NCBI GenBank assembly: GCA_946478985.1
Contig: CAMLDZ010000047.1
Span: 1-22,643, forward strand
Direction: 5' to 3'
Source: an uncultured Solimonas sp.
GTDB lineage: Bacteria; Pseudomonadota; Gammaproteobacteria; Nevskiales; Nevskiaceae
Length of the DNA stretch: 22,643 nt
The notes under the pieces are model-generated. The model searched no databases, was not told where the DNA came from, and was given only the letters and a program-made list of their open reading frames with translations. Shown here one piece after another: positions 7,742 through 14,539 of the stretch; the stretch's first letter is position 1, and the number at the start of each line of letters is the position of its first letter. The translations under genes were made by a program, and so were the position numbers.

Positions 7742-8209
7742 ATGAGCCGCAATCCGAAATTCTCGCTGCCGCAGCATCGTTTCGTATGCCCGCGCTGCGG
7801 CATTGCCCAGCTGGCGACCGGCCGGCTCGCTGCCACGCCGCGTTGCGCGACCTGTGCCGGCGAGCTGCATCCGGTGCGGCCCTTCATGCTGCGCGACGAC
7901 AACGTCCGCCGCCAGTTGCAGGAGTCCGATCTGCCGCTGCTCGTGCACTACTGGGCGCCCGGCTGCGTGCCCTGCCAGACCCTGGCGCCGGCACTGGAGC
8001 AGGCGGCGCTGAGCCGCCGCGACCTGCGCTTCGCGCATTGCAACATCGAGGCGGAAAAGGGTATCGCCCGCGCGCACGGCGTCAGCAATCTGCCGACGCT
8101 GATCCTGTTCAGCGGTGGCCAGGAGCGTGCGCGGATCTGCGGCACGATGCGACTGGGTGCGCTGCTTGACTGGCTGGAGCGCAACACCGCCGACGAGCTC
8201 GCCGGGTGA
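7742..8209 (+). CDS. trxC: Thioredoxin-2-like protein with zinc-finger N-terminus
   Basis: This 155-residue protein has the TrxC layout: an N-terminal zinc ribbon CPRC (C16/C19) plus CATC (C35/C38), then a thioredoxin fold with the redox site C75-V-P-C78 and the cis-Pro motif NLPTLILF. The active site differs from the near-universal thioredoxin WCGPC: it reads GCVPC, which should change redox potential or partner choice. TrxC-type proteins are cytoplasmic; no signal peptide is visible. Its TGA (8207-8209) overlaps a possible GTG start of fixL at 8206. The neighbouring thiol-type membrane protein suggests the two work together. Confidence 0.86.
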   Translation: MSRNPKFSLPQHRFVCPRCGIAQLATGRLAATPRCATCAGELHPVRPFMLRDDNVRRQLQESDLPLLVHYWAPGCVPCQTLAPALEQAALSRRDLRFAHCNIEAEKGIARAHGVSNLPTLILFSGGQERARICGTMRLGALLDWLERNTADELAG

Positions 8210-8277
8210 AACATGCGGCCCGCGGCGCACGGGCTGCGGCTACACTCGCGGCAGATCCACCAGCCGCAGATGCCGCA

Positions 8278-9783
8278 ATGGCCGAAGCCGTATCGATTGC
8301 CGACGATCCGTTCCGGGCGCTGCTCGACGCCGCCGTCGACGCCATCGTCCTGATCGATGCGCGTGGCCGCATCAGCGGCTTCAATCGCTCGGCACAGGCG
8401 CTGTTCGGCTACGGCGTCGAAGAAGTGCGCGGCCGCAACGTCAGCATGCTGATGCCGGCGCCGTACCGGCAGGAGCACGATGCCTACATCGAGCGCTACG
8501 CTGCCACCGGCGAGCGCCGCATCATCGGCATCGGCCGCGAAGTGATGGCAGTGGCCAAGGATGGCCGCCAGTTCCCGATCGATCTGTCGGTCGGCGAATT
8601 TGCCGCCGCCGGCGAGCACGGTTTCGTCGGCATCATCCGTGATATTTCCGAGCGCAAGCGCCAGGAGGCCTTGCTGCGGCAGACCGGCGAGGAATTGCGC
8701 AGCGTGTTTGCCTACGCGCCGACGGCGATGACGACCACCGATCCCGCCGGCCATATCCTGCGCGTCAATCGCGCCTGCGTGGAGCTGCTGGGCTTTGGCG
8801 AGGAGCAATTGCTCGGCCGTCATCATGCCGAGCTGATGGCTGACGATCTCCGCGAGGCCGCGCAGGCAGCATTCGCGCGGCTGCGTCGCGACGGCGGCGA
8901 GTTCCGCGAGGAATTCCGTTATCGCCGCAGCGACGGCTCGGAGATGGAAGCGCTGCTCTACAGCGCGCTGGTGGTCGACGGCAGCGGCCAGCCACAGATG
9001 ATCGTCAGCGAGATCGTCGATCGCAGCGCGCTGCTGGCCGCCAACCGCGAGGCCGAGGCGCTGCGCGAGCGCCTGATGCATGCCAGCCGCATCGGCCAGC
9101 TCGGCGAGATGGTCAGCGGCATCGCCCATGAGGTGAACCAGCCGCTGACGGCCATCGCCAACTACGCGAACGCCTGCCGCCGCCTGCTCGGCAGCGGGCA
9201 AGCCGAGCCGCAGGATCTGGTCGAGCCGCTGGAGAAGATCGCCGTGCAGGCCGAGCGCGCCGGCCAGGTGATCCGCGGCCTGCGCACCCTGGCGCGGCGC
9301 CAGGACAGCCAACGCGTGTCGCTGGATCTCAACCACCTGGTTCGCGAGGTGCTGCCGCTGGTGGAGTTCGACGCCCGCCAGGCCGGGCTCAGGCTGCGCG
9401 CGCGACTCGGCGAAGCGCTACCGCCGATCGCCGGCGATGCCGTGCAGATCCAGCAGGTGATCCTCAATCTGCTGCGCAACGCCATCGAGGCGATGCTGCA
9501 GGCGCGGCGCGGCGACAGCATCGACATCGTCACCACGCAGTCGGAGGCACGGATGGTGGAGGTGCACGTCGCCGACCGCGGGCCGGGCGTCGCCGCCGAG
9601 GCGGCGGCGCAGCTGTTCGAGCCGTTCTGCACGACCAAGCCGGAAGGCATGGGGCTGGGGCTGTCGATCTGCCGCTCGATCGCCAGCGCGCACGGCGGCG
9701 AGCTGAGCTACTACCACAATGAGTTCCAGGGGGCGACGTTCGCACTGCGTCTGCCGGCCCTGGCACGCAGCGGAGCCGTTTGA
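8278..9783 (+). CDS. fixL: Oxygen-sensing heme-PAS histidine kinase FixL
   Basis: This soluble sensor kinase phosphorylates FixJ when O2 leaves its heme. The first PAS domain (about residues 11-125) has the FixL heme signature: H67 in RQEHDAYIERY and R87 in IIGIGR. The 20-residue spacing equals that of the proximal His200 and O2-gating Arg220 of Bradyrhizobium FixL. A second PAS domain follows (about residues 135-255), then the phospho-acceptor H284 in SGIAHEVNQPL and ATPase boxes LLRNAIEA, DRGPGV and GMGLGLS. No membrane helix is present. A GTG at 8206 would overlap trxC by four bases and add 24 Ala/Arg-rich residues; I prefer the ATG at 8278 just before the PAS domain, but both are possible. 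A TACACT hexamer at 8241-8246 could be an internal -10. Confidence 0.92.
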   Translation: MAEAVSIADDPFRALLDAAVDAIVLIDARGRISGFNRSAQALFGYGVEEVRGRNVSMLMPAPYRQEHDAYIERYAATGERRIIGIGREVMAVAKDGRQFPIDLSVGEFAAAGEHGFVGIIRDISERKRQEALLRQTGEELRSVFAYAPTAMTTTDPAGHILRVNRACVELLGFGEEQLLGRHHAELMADDLREAAQAAFARLRRDGGEFREEFRYRRSDGSEMEALLYSALVVDGSGQPQMIVSEIVDRSALLAANREAEALRERLMHASRIGQLGEMVSGIAHEVNQPLTAIANYANACRRLLGSGQAEPQDLVEPLEKIAVQAERAGQVIRGLRTLARRQDSQRVSLDLNHLVREVLPLVEFDARQAGLRLRARLGEALPPIAGDAVQIQQVILNLLRNAIEAMLQARRGDSIDIVTTQSEARMVEVHVADRGPGVAAEAAAQLFEPFCTTKPEGMGLGLSICRSIASAHGGELSYYHNEFQGATFALRLPALARSGAV

Positions 9784-10391
9784 TGAGCCAGCCGCAGGTC
9801 TACATCGTCGATGACGAGGCGCCGATCTGCGACAGCGTCGCGCTGTTGCTCAAGAGCGTGCGGCTGGCCAGCCGCAGCTTCAACGATCCGGCGCGCTTTC
9901 TTGCGCAGTGGCAGCCGGACTGGCGCGGCTGCCTGCTGCTGGATGTGCGCATGCCCGGCATGAGCGGGCTGGAAGTGCAGCGCCTGCTGCGTGACCGCGG
10001 CAGCCAGCTGCCGATCATCTTCATGACCGGCCACGGCGACGTGCCGATCGCCGTCGAGGCGATGCGCGCGGGCGCCTTCGATTTCCTGCAAAAGCCATTT
10101 CACGACGAGGACATGATCGGCCGCGTGCAGGCCGCGCTGGAGCGTGACCGCCAGCGCGCACGGGCCGGTGAGCAGCAGGCCGAGATCGCGCGCCGCTACG
10201 CGACGCTGACGCCGCGCGAAAGGGAAGTGGCGCAGAAACTGGTCGATGGCGCCGCCAACAAGGTCATCGCCATCGAGCTGGGCCTGTCCGAGCGCACCGT
10301 CGAGCTGCACCGTGCGCACATCATGCAGAAGATGGACGTGCGCGGGCTGGCGCCGCTGGTGCAGATGCTGGTGGAGCTGCAGCGCGGCTGA
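9783..10391 (+). CDS. fixJ: Response regulator FixJ (receiver + LuxR-type HTH)
   Basis: FixJ is the partner of FixL and activates fixK-type promoters when phosphorylated. The 202-residue protein has a receiver domain with acidic pocket D10/D11, phosphorylation site D54 (LLLDVRMPG), a switch Thr in FMTGHGD and Lys in FLQKPF. The C-terminal NarL/FixJ HTH reads LTPREREVAQKLVDG ... SERTVELHRAHIMQKM. The ATG at 9783 overlaps the fixL TGA by one base. The convergent FNR-family gene ends 21 bases downstream with no obvious terminator between them. Confidence 0.94.
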   Translation: MSQPQVYIVDDEAPICDSVALLLKSVRLASRSFNDPARFLAQWQPDWRGCLLLDVRMPGMSGLEVQRLLRDRGSQLPIIFMTGHGDVPIAVEAMRAGAFDFLQKPFHDEDMIGRVQAALERDRQRARAGEQQAEIARRYATLTPREREVAQKLVDGAANKVIAIELGLSERTVELHRAHIMQKMDVRGLAPLVQMLVELQRG

Positions 10392-10412
10392 GCGGCCGCG
10401 ACTGCAGGTTTC

Positions 10413-11156
10413 TCAGGCCGCCTTCAGCGTCGGCTGCGCCGCACCGTCCTGCGCGAGCGCCTGCAGCGCCGCGAGCTTGACGATGCGCAGCAAGTTGCCG
10501 TCGCTGGCGACGATGCCCTCGTTCTGCAGCCGCGTGAAGATCCGCGACACCGTCTCGGTGGCCATGCCCAGGAAGCGGCCCAGGTCGATGCGCGTCATCG
10601 GCAGGCTGAAGCTGTCGTTCTGCACGCCGAACAGCCGGCGGCGGCGCTCGAGCTGGGTGATCAGGAAGCTCGCCAGCCGTGCCGGCGCCGACAGGCGCTC
10701 GTACTGCAGGCGCTGATGCAGGCGGCCGAACTCGTGGCCGATGTCGTCGAACAGATGTCGCGCCACGGACTGCGAGGCGCGGGCCCGCTCGTGCAGGGTC
10801 TCCAGCGGCAGCCGGCAGACGCGGCTGGCGCACAGGGCTACCGCCTCGGTGTCGCTGCTGCCGCTGCCAATCGCATCGACGCCGATCGTGTCGCCGGGCA
10901 GGCGGAACGCCAGGATCTCTTCCTCGCCCTGCAGCGAATGGCGCCGCGACTTCAGTGCGCCGCTCTGCACGACATACAGCGCCGGAAGTGTCTCGCCGCT
11001 GCGATGCAGCGTCTGGCCGCGAGCCAGGTTCAGCACGCTGATGCCGCTGGCGCAGGCAGCCGGCGCTGCTGCCGCCATCTCCGCGCCCAGGCAGTTGCCG
11101 TGCCGCAGACAGTTGGCGCAGGGGCCCTGCGCGAGTTCGGAAGTGGTGAGATTCAT
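10413..11156 (-). CDS. FNR/Anr-type Crp-family regulator with Fe-S cysteines
   Basis: This 247-residue regulator has the N-terminal cluster C13-x2-C16-x5-C22 and a fourth Cys, C114, in SRVCRLP. The set matches the four [4Fe-4S] ligands of E. coli FNR (C20, C23, C29, C122). A cyclic-nucleotide-binding-like beta barrel is followed by a dimer helix and a Crp-type HTH, MTRIDLGRFLGMATETVSR, whose E-x-x-S-R recognition residues predict TTGAT-N4-ATCAA binding. In the FixLJ context it fills the place of FixK, but unlike rhizobial FixK2 it keeps the oxygen-labile cluster residues. The start at 11156 is chosen for the AGGGAG motif just upstream; a longer start at 11189 has no such site. It probably controls the box at 6632-6645 and the cco operon. 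Confidence 0.92.
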   Translation of the reverse strand: MNLTTSELAQGPCANCLRHGNCLGAEMAAAAPAACASGISVLNLARGQTLHRSGETLPALYVVQSGALKSRRHSLQGEEEILAFRLPGDTIGVDAIGSGSSDTEAVALCASRVCRLPLETLHERARASQSVARHLFDDIGHEFGRLHQRLQYERLSAPARLASFLITQLERRRRLFGVQNDSFSLPMTRIDLGRFLGMATETVSRIFTRLQNEGIVASDGNLLRIVKLAALQALAQDGAAQPTLKAA

Positions 11157-11187
11157 GGTCGGCTCCCTGCAATGATCCAGTGACGGC

Positions 11188-11255
11188 ACTGTAGGGCGGC
11201 GACCTCTGCCGGCCTATTCGGGAATCCGCGTAGGTGGGCTGCGGCAACTACGTAT
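11188..11255 (-). promoter_or_regulatory. Likely promoter of the FNR-family gene with FixJ-like site
   Basis: On the minus strand TACAGT (11193-11188) resembles a -10 hexamer, but no -35 hexamer is visible, as expected for an activated promoter. ATACGTAG (11255-11248) matches the in-vitro-selected FixJ consensus GTAMGTAG at 7 of 8 positions. It would lie around -67 to -74, close to the upstream FixJ position at rhizobial fixK. The motif is seen; its function is inferred. Confidence 0.45.
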
Positions 11256-11260
11256 GGTGC

Positions 11261-11941
11261 TCAGCGCCGGTCGACGATCTGGTAGCGCTGCTCGGCAGAG
11301 CAGTACTCCTCGGCGCTGCGCTTGAGCGCGTCGTAGCGGTGGCCTGAGGCCATCTGCAGTTCCTGCCGTGCGGCTATGCAATGACTGCGAAGCTTCTGCC
11401 ACTGTTCGGCGCGGCAGTGCCGGTATTCGATCAGGTGCTGCGGCAGCCAGCGCGTGCAAACCTGCTCGGCGAAACGCAAGGCGTGGTTGCCGCGATAGGG
11501 ATCGTCATCGTCCGGCACGGCGCTGCCGGTTGAGGCCGGGTTGCTCTGCATGATGCGGATCGCCCTCGCGTAGCGGTCGGCGGCACTGGGACCTTCATCG
11601 CTCGCGACCGAGCGCGCGAAGCAGCGACGTTCGCCGTTGACGTAGCCGCAGTCCTGCGCCTGAGCTGCAGCCGGCGGCAGCGCCTGCTCGCTGGCGGCGT
11701 ATGGCCTGGATGGCGACGGCGCCGTGGTGGCAGCGCCAGCGGACGCGGGTGCATCGGCCGCGACGGCAGGCGGATTTTCGCGGTGGCGCTGCAGGAAGTA
11801 GACGGCGGCGAGGGCGGCGACCACCAGCAGCAGAGCGAAGCCGCCGAAGGCGTCGCGTGGCCTGTCGATGCTGCGTCGATCGGTTTTCAGCTGATTCCCC
11901 GCGCGATCGTCCGAACCGCGCTGTTCCGCGCCATGCGCCAT
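11261..11941 (-). CDS. Hypothetical single-pass membrane protein
   Basis: I do not recognise this 226-residue protein. It has a charged N-terminus, one transmembrane helix (about residues 34-52, GGFALLLVVAALAAVYFL), an Ala/Pro-rich linker and a Cys-containing C-terminal domain. That domain includes DCGYVNGERRCFARSV, VCTRWLP, HCRAEQW, SHCIAARQ and EYCSAEQRYQ. The even number and spacing of Cys suggest disulfides in the periplasm. The start at 11941 is supported by GGGGGAG about five bases upstream; the open frame runs much further upstream, but that part lies over the HU promoter and gene on the other strand. It is the divergent neighbour of the HU-family gene and ends about 105 bases upstream of the FNR-family start. 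Confidence 0.65.
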   Translation of the reverse strand: MAHGAEQRGSDDRAGNQLKTDRRSIDRPRDAFGGFALLLVVAALAAVYFLQRHRENPPAVAADAPASAGAATTAPSPSRPYAASEQALPPAAAQAQDCGYVNGERRCFARSVASDEGPSAADRYARAIRIMQSNPASTGSAVPDDDDPYRGNHALRFAEQVCTRWLPQHLIEYRHCRAEQWQKLRSHCIAARQELQMASGHRYDALKRSAEEYCSAEQRYQIVDRR

Positions 11942-12032
11942 GGCTCCCCCGTCTGGCGCGGCCAGCGTACGGCATCCGCCCGGGAATTTGCCGAAAATCG
12001 CAAAAAAACCCGCAAAAAACGCCTCCGACATA

Positions 12033-12061
12033 TTGGCGTCACGATCCGGCTCACCTACAGT
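12033..12061 (+). promoter_or_regulatory. Sigma70-type promoter of the HU-family gene
   Basis: TTGGCG (12033-12038) and TACAGT (12056-12061) are separated by exactly 17 bases. Transcription would begin about 12068, giving a leader of some 50 bases before the ATG at 12119. It is the best-looking constitutive promoter in the window. Confidence 0.6.
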
Positions 12062-12118
12062 GACGGCGCTGTCGTGAGCGACGGCATCCGATATTTCAAT
12101 AACGACCCCTGGAATCAA

Positions 12119-12514
12119 ATGGCCATCAAGAAAGCTGCAGCAAAGAGAGCGGCGCCCGCCAAGAGCGCCAAGCCCGTCGCCGCCAAGCCGGCTGCGGCAA
12201 AGCCGATCAAGGAAGCGCTGAGCAAGACCGGTCTGCTCGCCCACGTTGCCGATGCCAGCGGCGTCGAGCTCAAGTCGGTGCGCAAGGTGCTGGCGGCCCT
12301 GGAAGAGGCAATCTCCGCCTCGGTCAGCAAGAAGGGCGCAGGCGCATTCGTGCTGCCGGGCTTCCTGAAGATCAACACCATCAAGGTGCCGGCCAAGCCC
12401 AAGCGCAAGGGCATCAATCCGTTCACCAAGGAAGAGCAGTGGTTCGCCGCCAAGCCGGCCAGCCTGAAGATCAAGATCCGTCCGCTGAAGAAGCTCAAGG
12501 ACGCGGCTGCCTGA
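12119..12514 (+). CDS. HU-family DNA-binding protein with Lys/Ala-rich N-terminal extension
   Basis: This 131-residue nucleoid-associated protein begins with about 30 residues of histone-H1-like KKAAAKRAAPAKSAKP sequence. An HU/IHF fold follows: helices LSKTGLLAHVADASGVELKSV and VLAALEEAISASV, then the beta arm with RKGINPFTKEEQ in the place of the HU arm motif R-x-G-x-N-P-x-T. HU proteins bend and compact DNA; the basic tail should add non-specific binding. HU is normally about 90 residues, so the extension explains the extra length. The start is set by the conserved MAIKK onset and GGAA upstream. It has its own promoter and a strong terminator, so it is probably monocistronic and highly expressed. 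Confidence 0.88.
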   Translation: MAIKKAAAKRAAPAKSAKPVAAKPAAAKPIKEALSKTGLLAHVADASGVELKSVRKVLAALEEAISASVSKKGAGAFVLPGFLKINTIKVPAKPKRKGINPFTKEEQWFAAKPASLKIKIRPLKKLKDAAA

Positions 12515-12563
12515 TCGACACCCGCGGCGGCCGCGTGCCGCCACCAGCGCTGTTCGCTGCAAG

Positions 12564-12599
12564 AAACGGCGTCGCTCATGCGACGCCGTTTTGCTTTTC
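12564..12599 (+). terminator. Intrinsic terminator after the HU-family gene
   Basis: AAACGGCGTCGC and GCGACGCCGTTT form a perfect 12-bp stem around the loop TCAT, followed by the T-rich stretch TTTTGCTTTTC. This is a textbook rho-independent terminator about 50 bases after the stop codon. Confidence 0.93.
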
Positions 12600-12764
12600 G
12601 TCAGGCGAAATCCGGGTGTGTGTCGCCGGCCTCGTCGCCGGCCCGCAGCCGCTCAGGCTGTAGCAGCCGCAGGCGGATGCTCACAGCCGTCGTCCGCTGA
12701 GGCCGGCGCGTGCGGCGGCCGGCCGAATCCGACCGCGATCCTGGCCGCCGTGGGTGGTCGTGAA
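12600..12764. other. Intergenic stretch without recognised gene
   Basis: I see no credible coding frame here between the HU terminator and the operator-like repeat. GCCGGC occurs twice around CTCGTC (a short dyad near 12627-12644), but without a T run or known motif. It may hold distal regulatory sites for the monooxygenase operon. Confidence 0.4.
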
Positions 12765-12811
12765 CCCTACCCGATCGGGGTAGGGCAATTGCCGCACGGC
12801 GTTCTTAGACT
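12765..12811 (+). promoter_or_regulatory. Inverted-repeat operator and promoter of the monooxygenase operon
   Basis: CCCTACCC (12765-12772) and GGGTAGGG (12778-12785) form a perfect 8-bp inverted repeat with spacer GATCG. TAGACT at 12806-12811 is a plausible -10, with no recognisable -35. With transcription from about 12818 the repeat is centred near -43, the usual place for a class II activator such as a LuxR-type protein. The repeat is seen; the regulator is unknown and not in this window. Confidence 0.55.
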
Positions 12812-12869
12812 GCTCCCAATCCCGCGGCGGACCGATGTCGCGGCGACGTCGTCACACGAGGAGAAGCCT

Positions 12870-14486
12870 ATGCAGAAGCAAGCATCCGGTCCGGAAGACC
12901 AGCCGCTGGACGTGCTGATCGTCGGTGCCGGCTGGTCCGGCATGTTCATGCTGCACCGCACACGCCAGCTGGGCCTCAGGGCCAAGGTGCTCGAGGGCGG
13001 CCCTTCGGTCGGCGGCACCTGGTACTGGAACCGCTACCCGGGCCTGCGTTGCGATGTCGAGAGCATGGAGTACAGCTTCTCGTTCGATGACGCGCTGCAG
13101 CAGGAATGGGTGTGGAGCGAGCGTTATGCCTCGCAAGCGGAGATCCTGCGCTACGCCCATCATGTGGCCGACCGCTTCGATCTGCGCCGCGACATCGAGC
13201 TGAACAAGCACGTCAAGACCACCTACTACGACGACGCCACCGAGCTGTGGACGCTGGGCTGCGCCGACGGCACGCAGTACCGCGCGCGCTACGTGGTGCT
13301 GGCCACCGGCTGCCTGTCGGTGCCGAAGATTCCGGATATCGACGGCGTGTCGAGCTTCCGCGGCCAGACCTACTACACGACCAACTGGCCGGAGCAGGGC
13401 GTCGACTTCAGCGGCAAGCGCGTCGCGGTGATCGGCACCGGCTCGTCCGGTATCCAGGCGATCCCGATCATCGCCGAGCAGGCGGCGCAGATGTACATCA
13501 TGCAGCGCACGCCCAGCTACAGCATGCCGGCCTACAACGTGAAGCTGACGCCGGAGAAGGTCAGCGAGGTGAAGTCGCGCTATGCGCAGATCCGCGCCGA
13601 CGCCAGGACCAGTCTGGTCGGCATGCCGACGCAGCTGCACGGCATGTCGGTGCGCGAGGCCGATGCCGAGGAACGCAAGCAGGTGTTCGCCAAGCTCTAT
13701 GACGCCGGCCTGCCGTTCGCGTACATGACCTCGTATGCCGATCTGCTGGTGGATGAAACCTCCAACCGCATCGCCGCCGAGTTCATCGAGAGCAAGATCC
13801 GCGAGCGCGTGAAAGATCCGGCCGTGGCCGAACAGCTGATCCCGAAGGACCAGCATCTGGGCACGCGCCGCATGTGCATCGACACCAACTATTACGAGAC
13901 CTTCAACCGCGACAACGTCGCGCTGGTCAACCTGCAGAAGGAACCGATCGTCCGCATCACCGAGCGCGGCGTGCAGACGAAAGCCGGCGAATACGAGGTC
14001 GACTGCATCGTCTTCGCCACCGGCTACGACGCGATGACCGGCTCGCTGCTGAAAATGGACATCCGTGGCCGCAAGGGCCAGTCGCTGCGCGAGAAGTGGA
14101 AGCATGGCCCGCGCACGATGCTGGGCCTGACCGTCGCCGGCTTTCCGAATCTGTTCACGATCACCGGGCCGGGCAGCCCCTCGGTGCTGAGCAACATGAT
14201 GGTATCGATCGAGCAGCACATCGAATGGGTCAGCCAGTGCATCGGCCATCTCGAAAGTCGCGGTCTGAGGTCGATCGAGGCGACCGCGCAGGCCGAGGAA
14301 GAATGGACGCAGCATGTGCAGGACCTCGCCAACCAGACGCTGTTCCCGCGCGGCAACACCTGGTACATGGGCGCCAACGTGCCGGGCAAGCCGCGGCTGT
14401 TCCTGCCATACCTGGGTGTGGGGGCGTATCGTCAGGCTTGCGATGAGATTGCCGCAGCCGGCTACAAGGGCTTCGCGCTCGCCTGA
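12870..14486 (+). CDS. FAD-dependent Baeyer-Villiger-type monooxygenase
   Basis: This 538-residue flavoprotein resembles phenylacetone/cyclohexanone/steroid monooxygenases, which use NADPH and O2 to turn ketones into esters or lactones. Features are an FAD Rossmann motif GAGWSG (residues 19-24), GGTWYWNRYPGLRCD near residues 48-62, an NADPH Rossmann motif GTGSSG (189-194), a GTRRM segment with the active-site Arg, and ATGYDAMTG. The family fingerprint F-x-G-x3-H-x3-W-P is present at F163-P174 except that the His is Tyr (Y169). AGGAGAAG lies before the ATG at 12870. It is the first gene of a four-gene catabolic operon, and the esterase behind it would cleave its product. Confidence 0.9.
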   Translation: MQKQASGPEDQPLDVLIVGAGWSGMFMLHRTRQLGLRAKVLEGGPSVGGTWYWNRYPGLRCDVESMEYSFSFDDALQQEWVWSERYASQAEILRYAHHVADRFDLRRDIELNKHVKTTYYDDATELWTLGCADGTQYRARYVVLATGCLSVPKIPDIDGVSSFRGQTYYTTNWPEQGVDFSGKRVAVIGTGSSGIQAIPIIAEQAAQMYIMQRTPSYSMPAYNVKLTPEKVSEVKSRYAQIRADARTSLVGMPTQLHGMSVREADAEERKQVFAKLYDAGLPFAYMTSYADLLVDETSNRIAAEFIESKIRERVKDPAVAEQLIPKDQHLGTRRMCIDTNYYETFNRDNVALVNLQKEPIVRITERGVQTKAGEYEVDCIVFATGYDAMTGSLLKMDIRGRKGQSLREKWKHGPRTMLGLTVAGFPNLFTITGPGSPSVLSNMMVSIEQHIEWVSQCIGHLESRGLRSIEATAQAEEEWTQHVQDLANQTLFPRGNTWYMGANVPGKPRLFLPYLGVGAYRQACDEIAAAGYKGFALA

Positions 14487-14539
14487 GAGCCGCCACGACG
14501 GCCGGGCGCACAGACCAAGAAAGAGAAGAGGAGATACCG

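Noticed and set aside
8241..8246. TACACT as an independent fixL promoter
   Set aside because: No -35 is visible, and the gene is tightly coupled to trxC; noted in the fixL entry but not called as a promoter.
11942..12562. Upstream extension of the hypothetical minus-strand membrane protein
   Set aside because: The extension lies across the HU-family gene and its promoter on the plus strand; the start at 11941 has a good ribosome-binding site and gives a normal membrane topology.
12852..14315. 487-codon open frame on the minus strand over the monooxygenase
   Set aside because: Antisense shadow with no recognisable domain.
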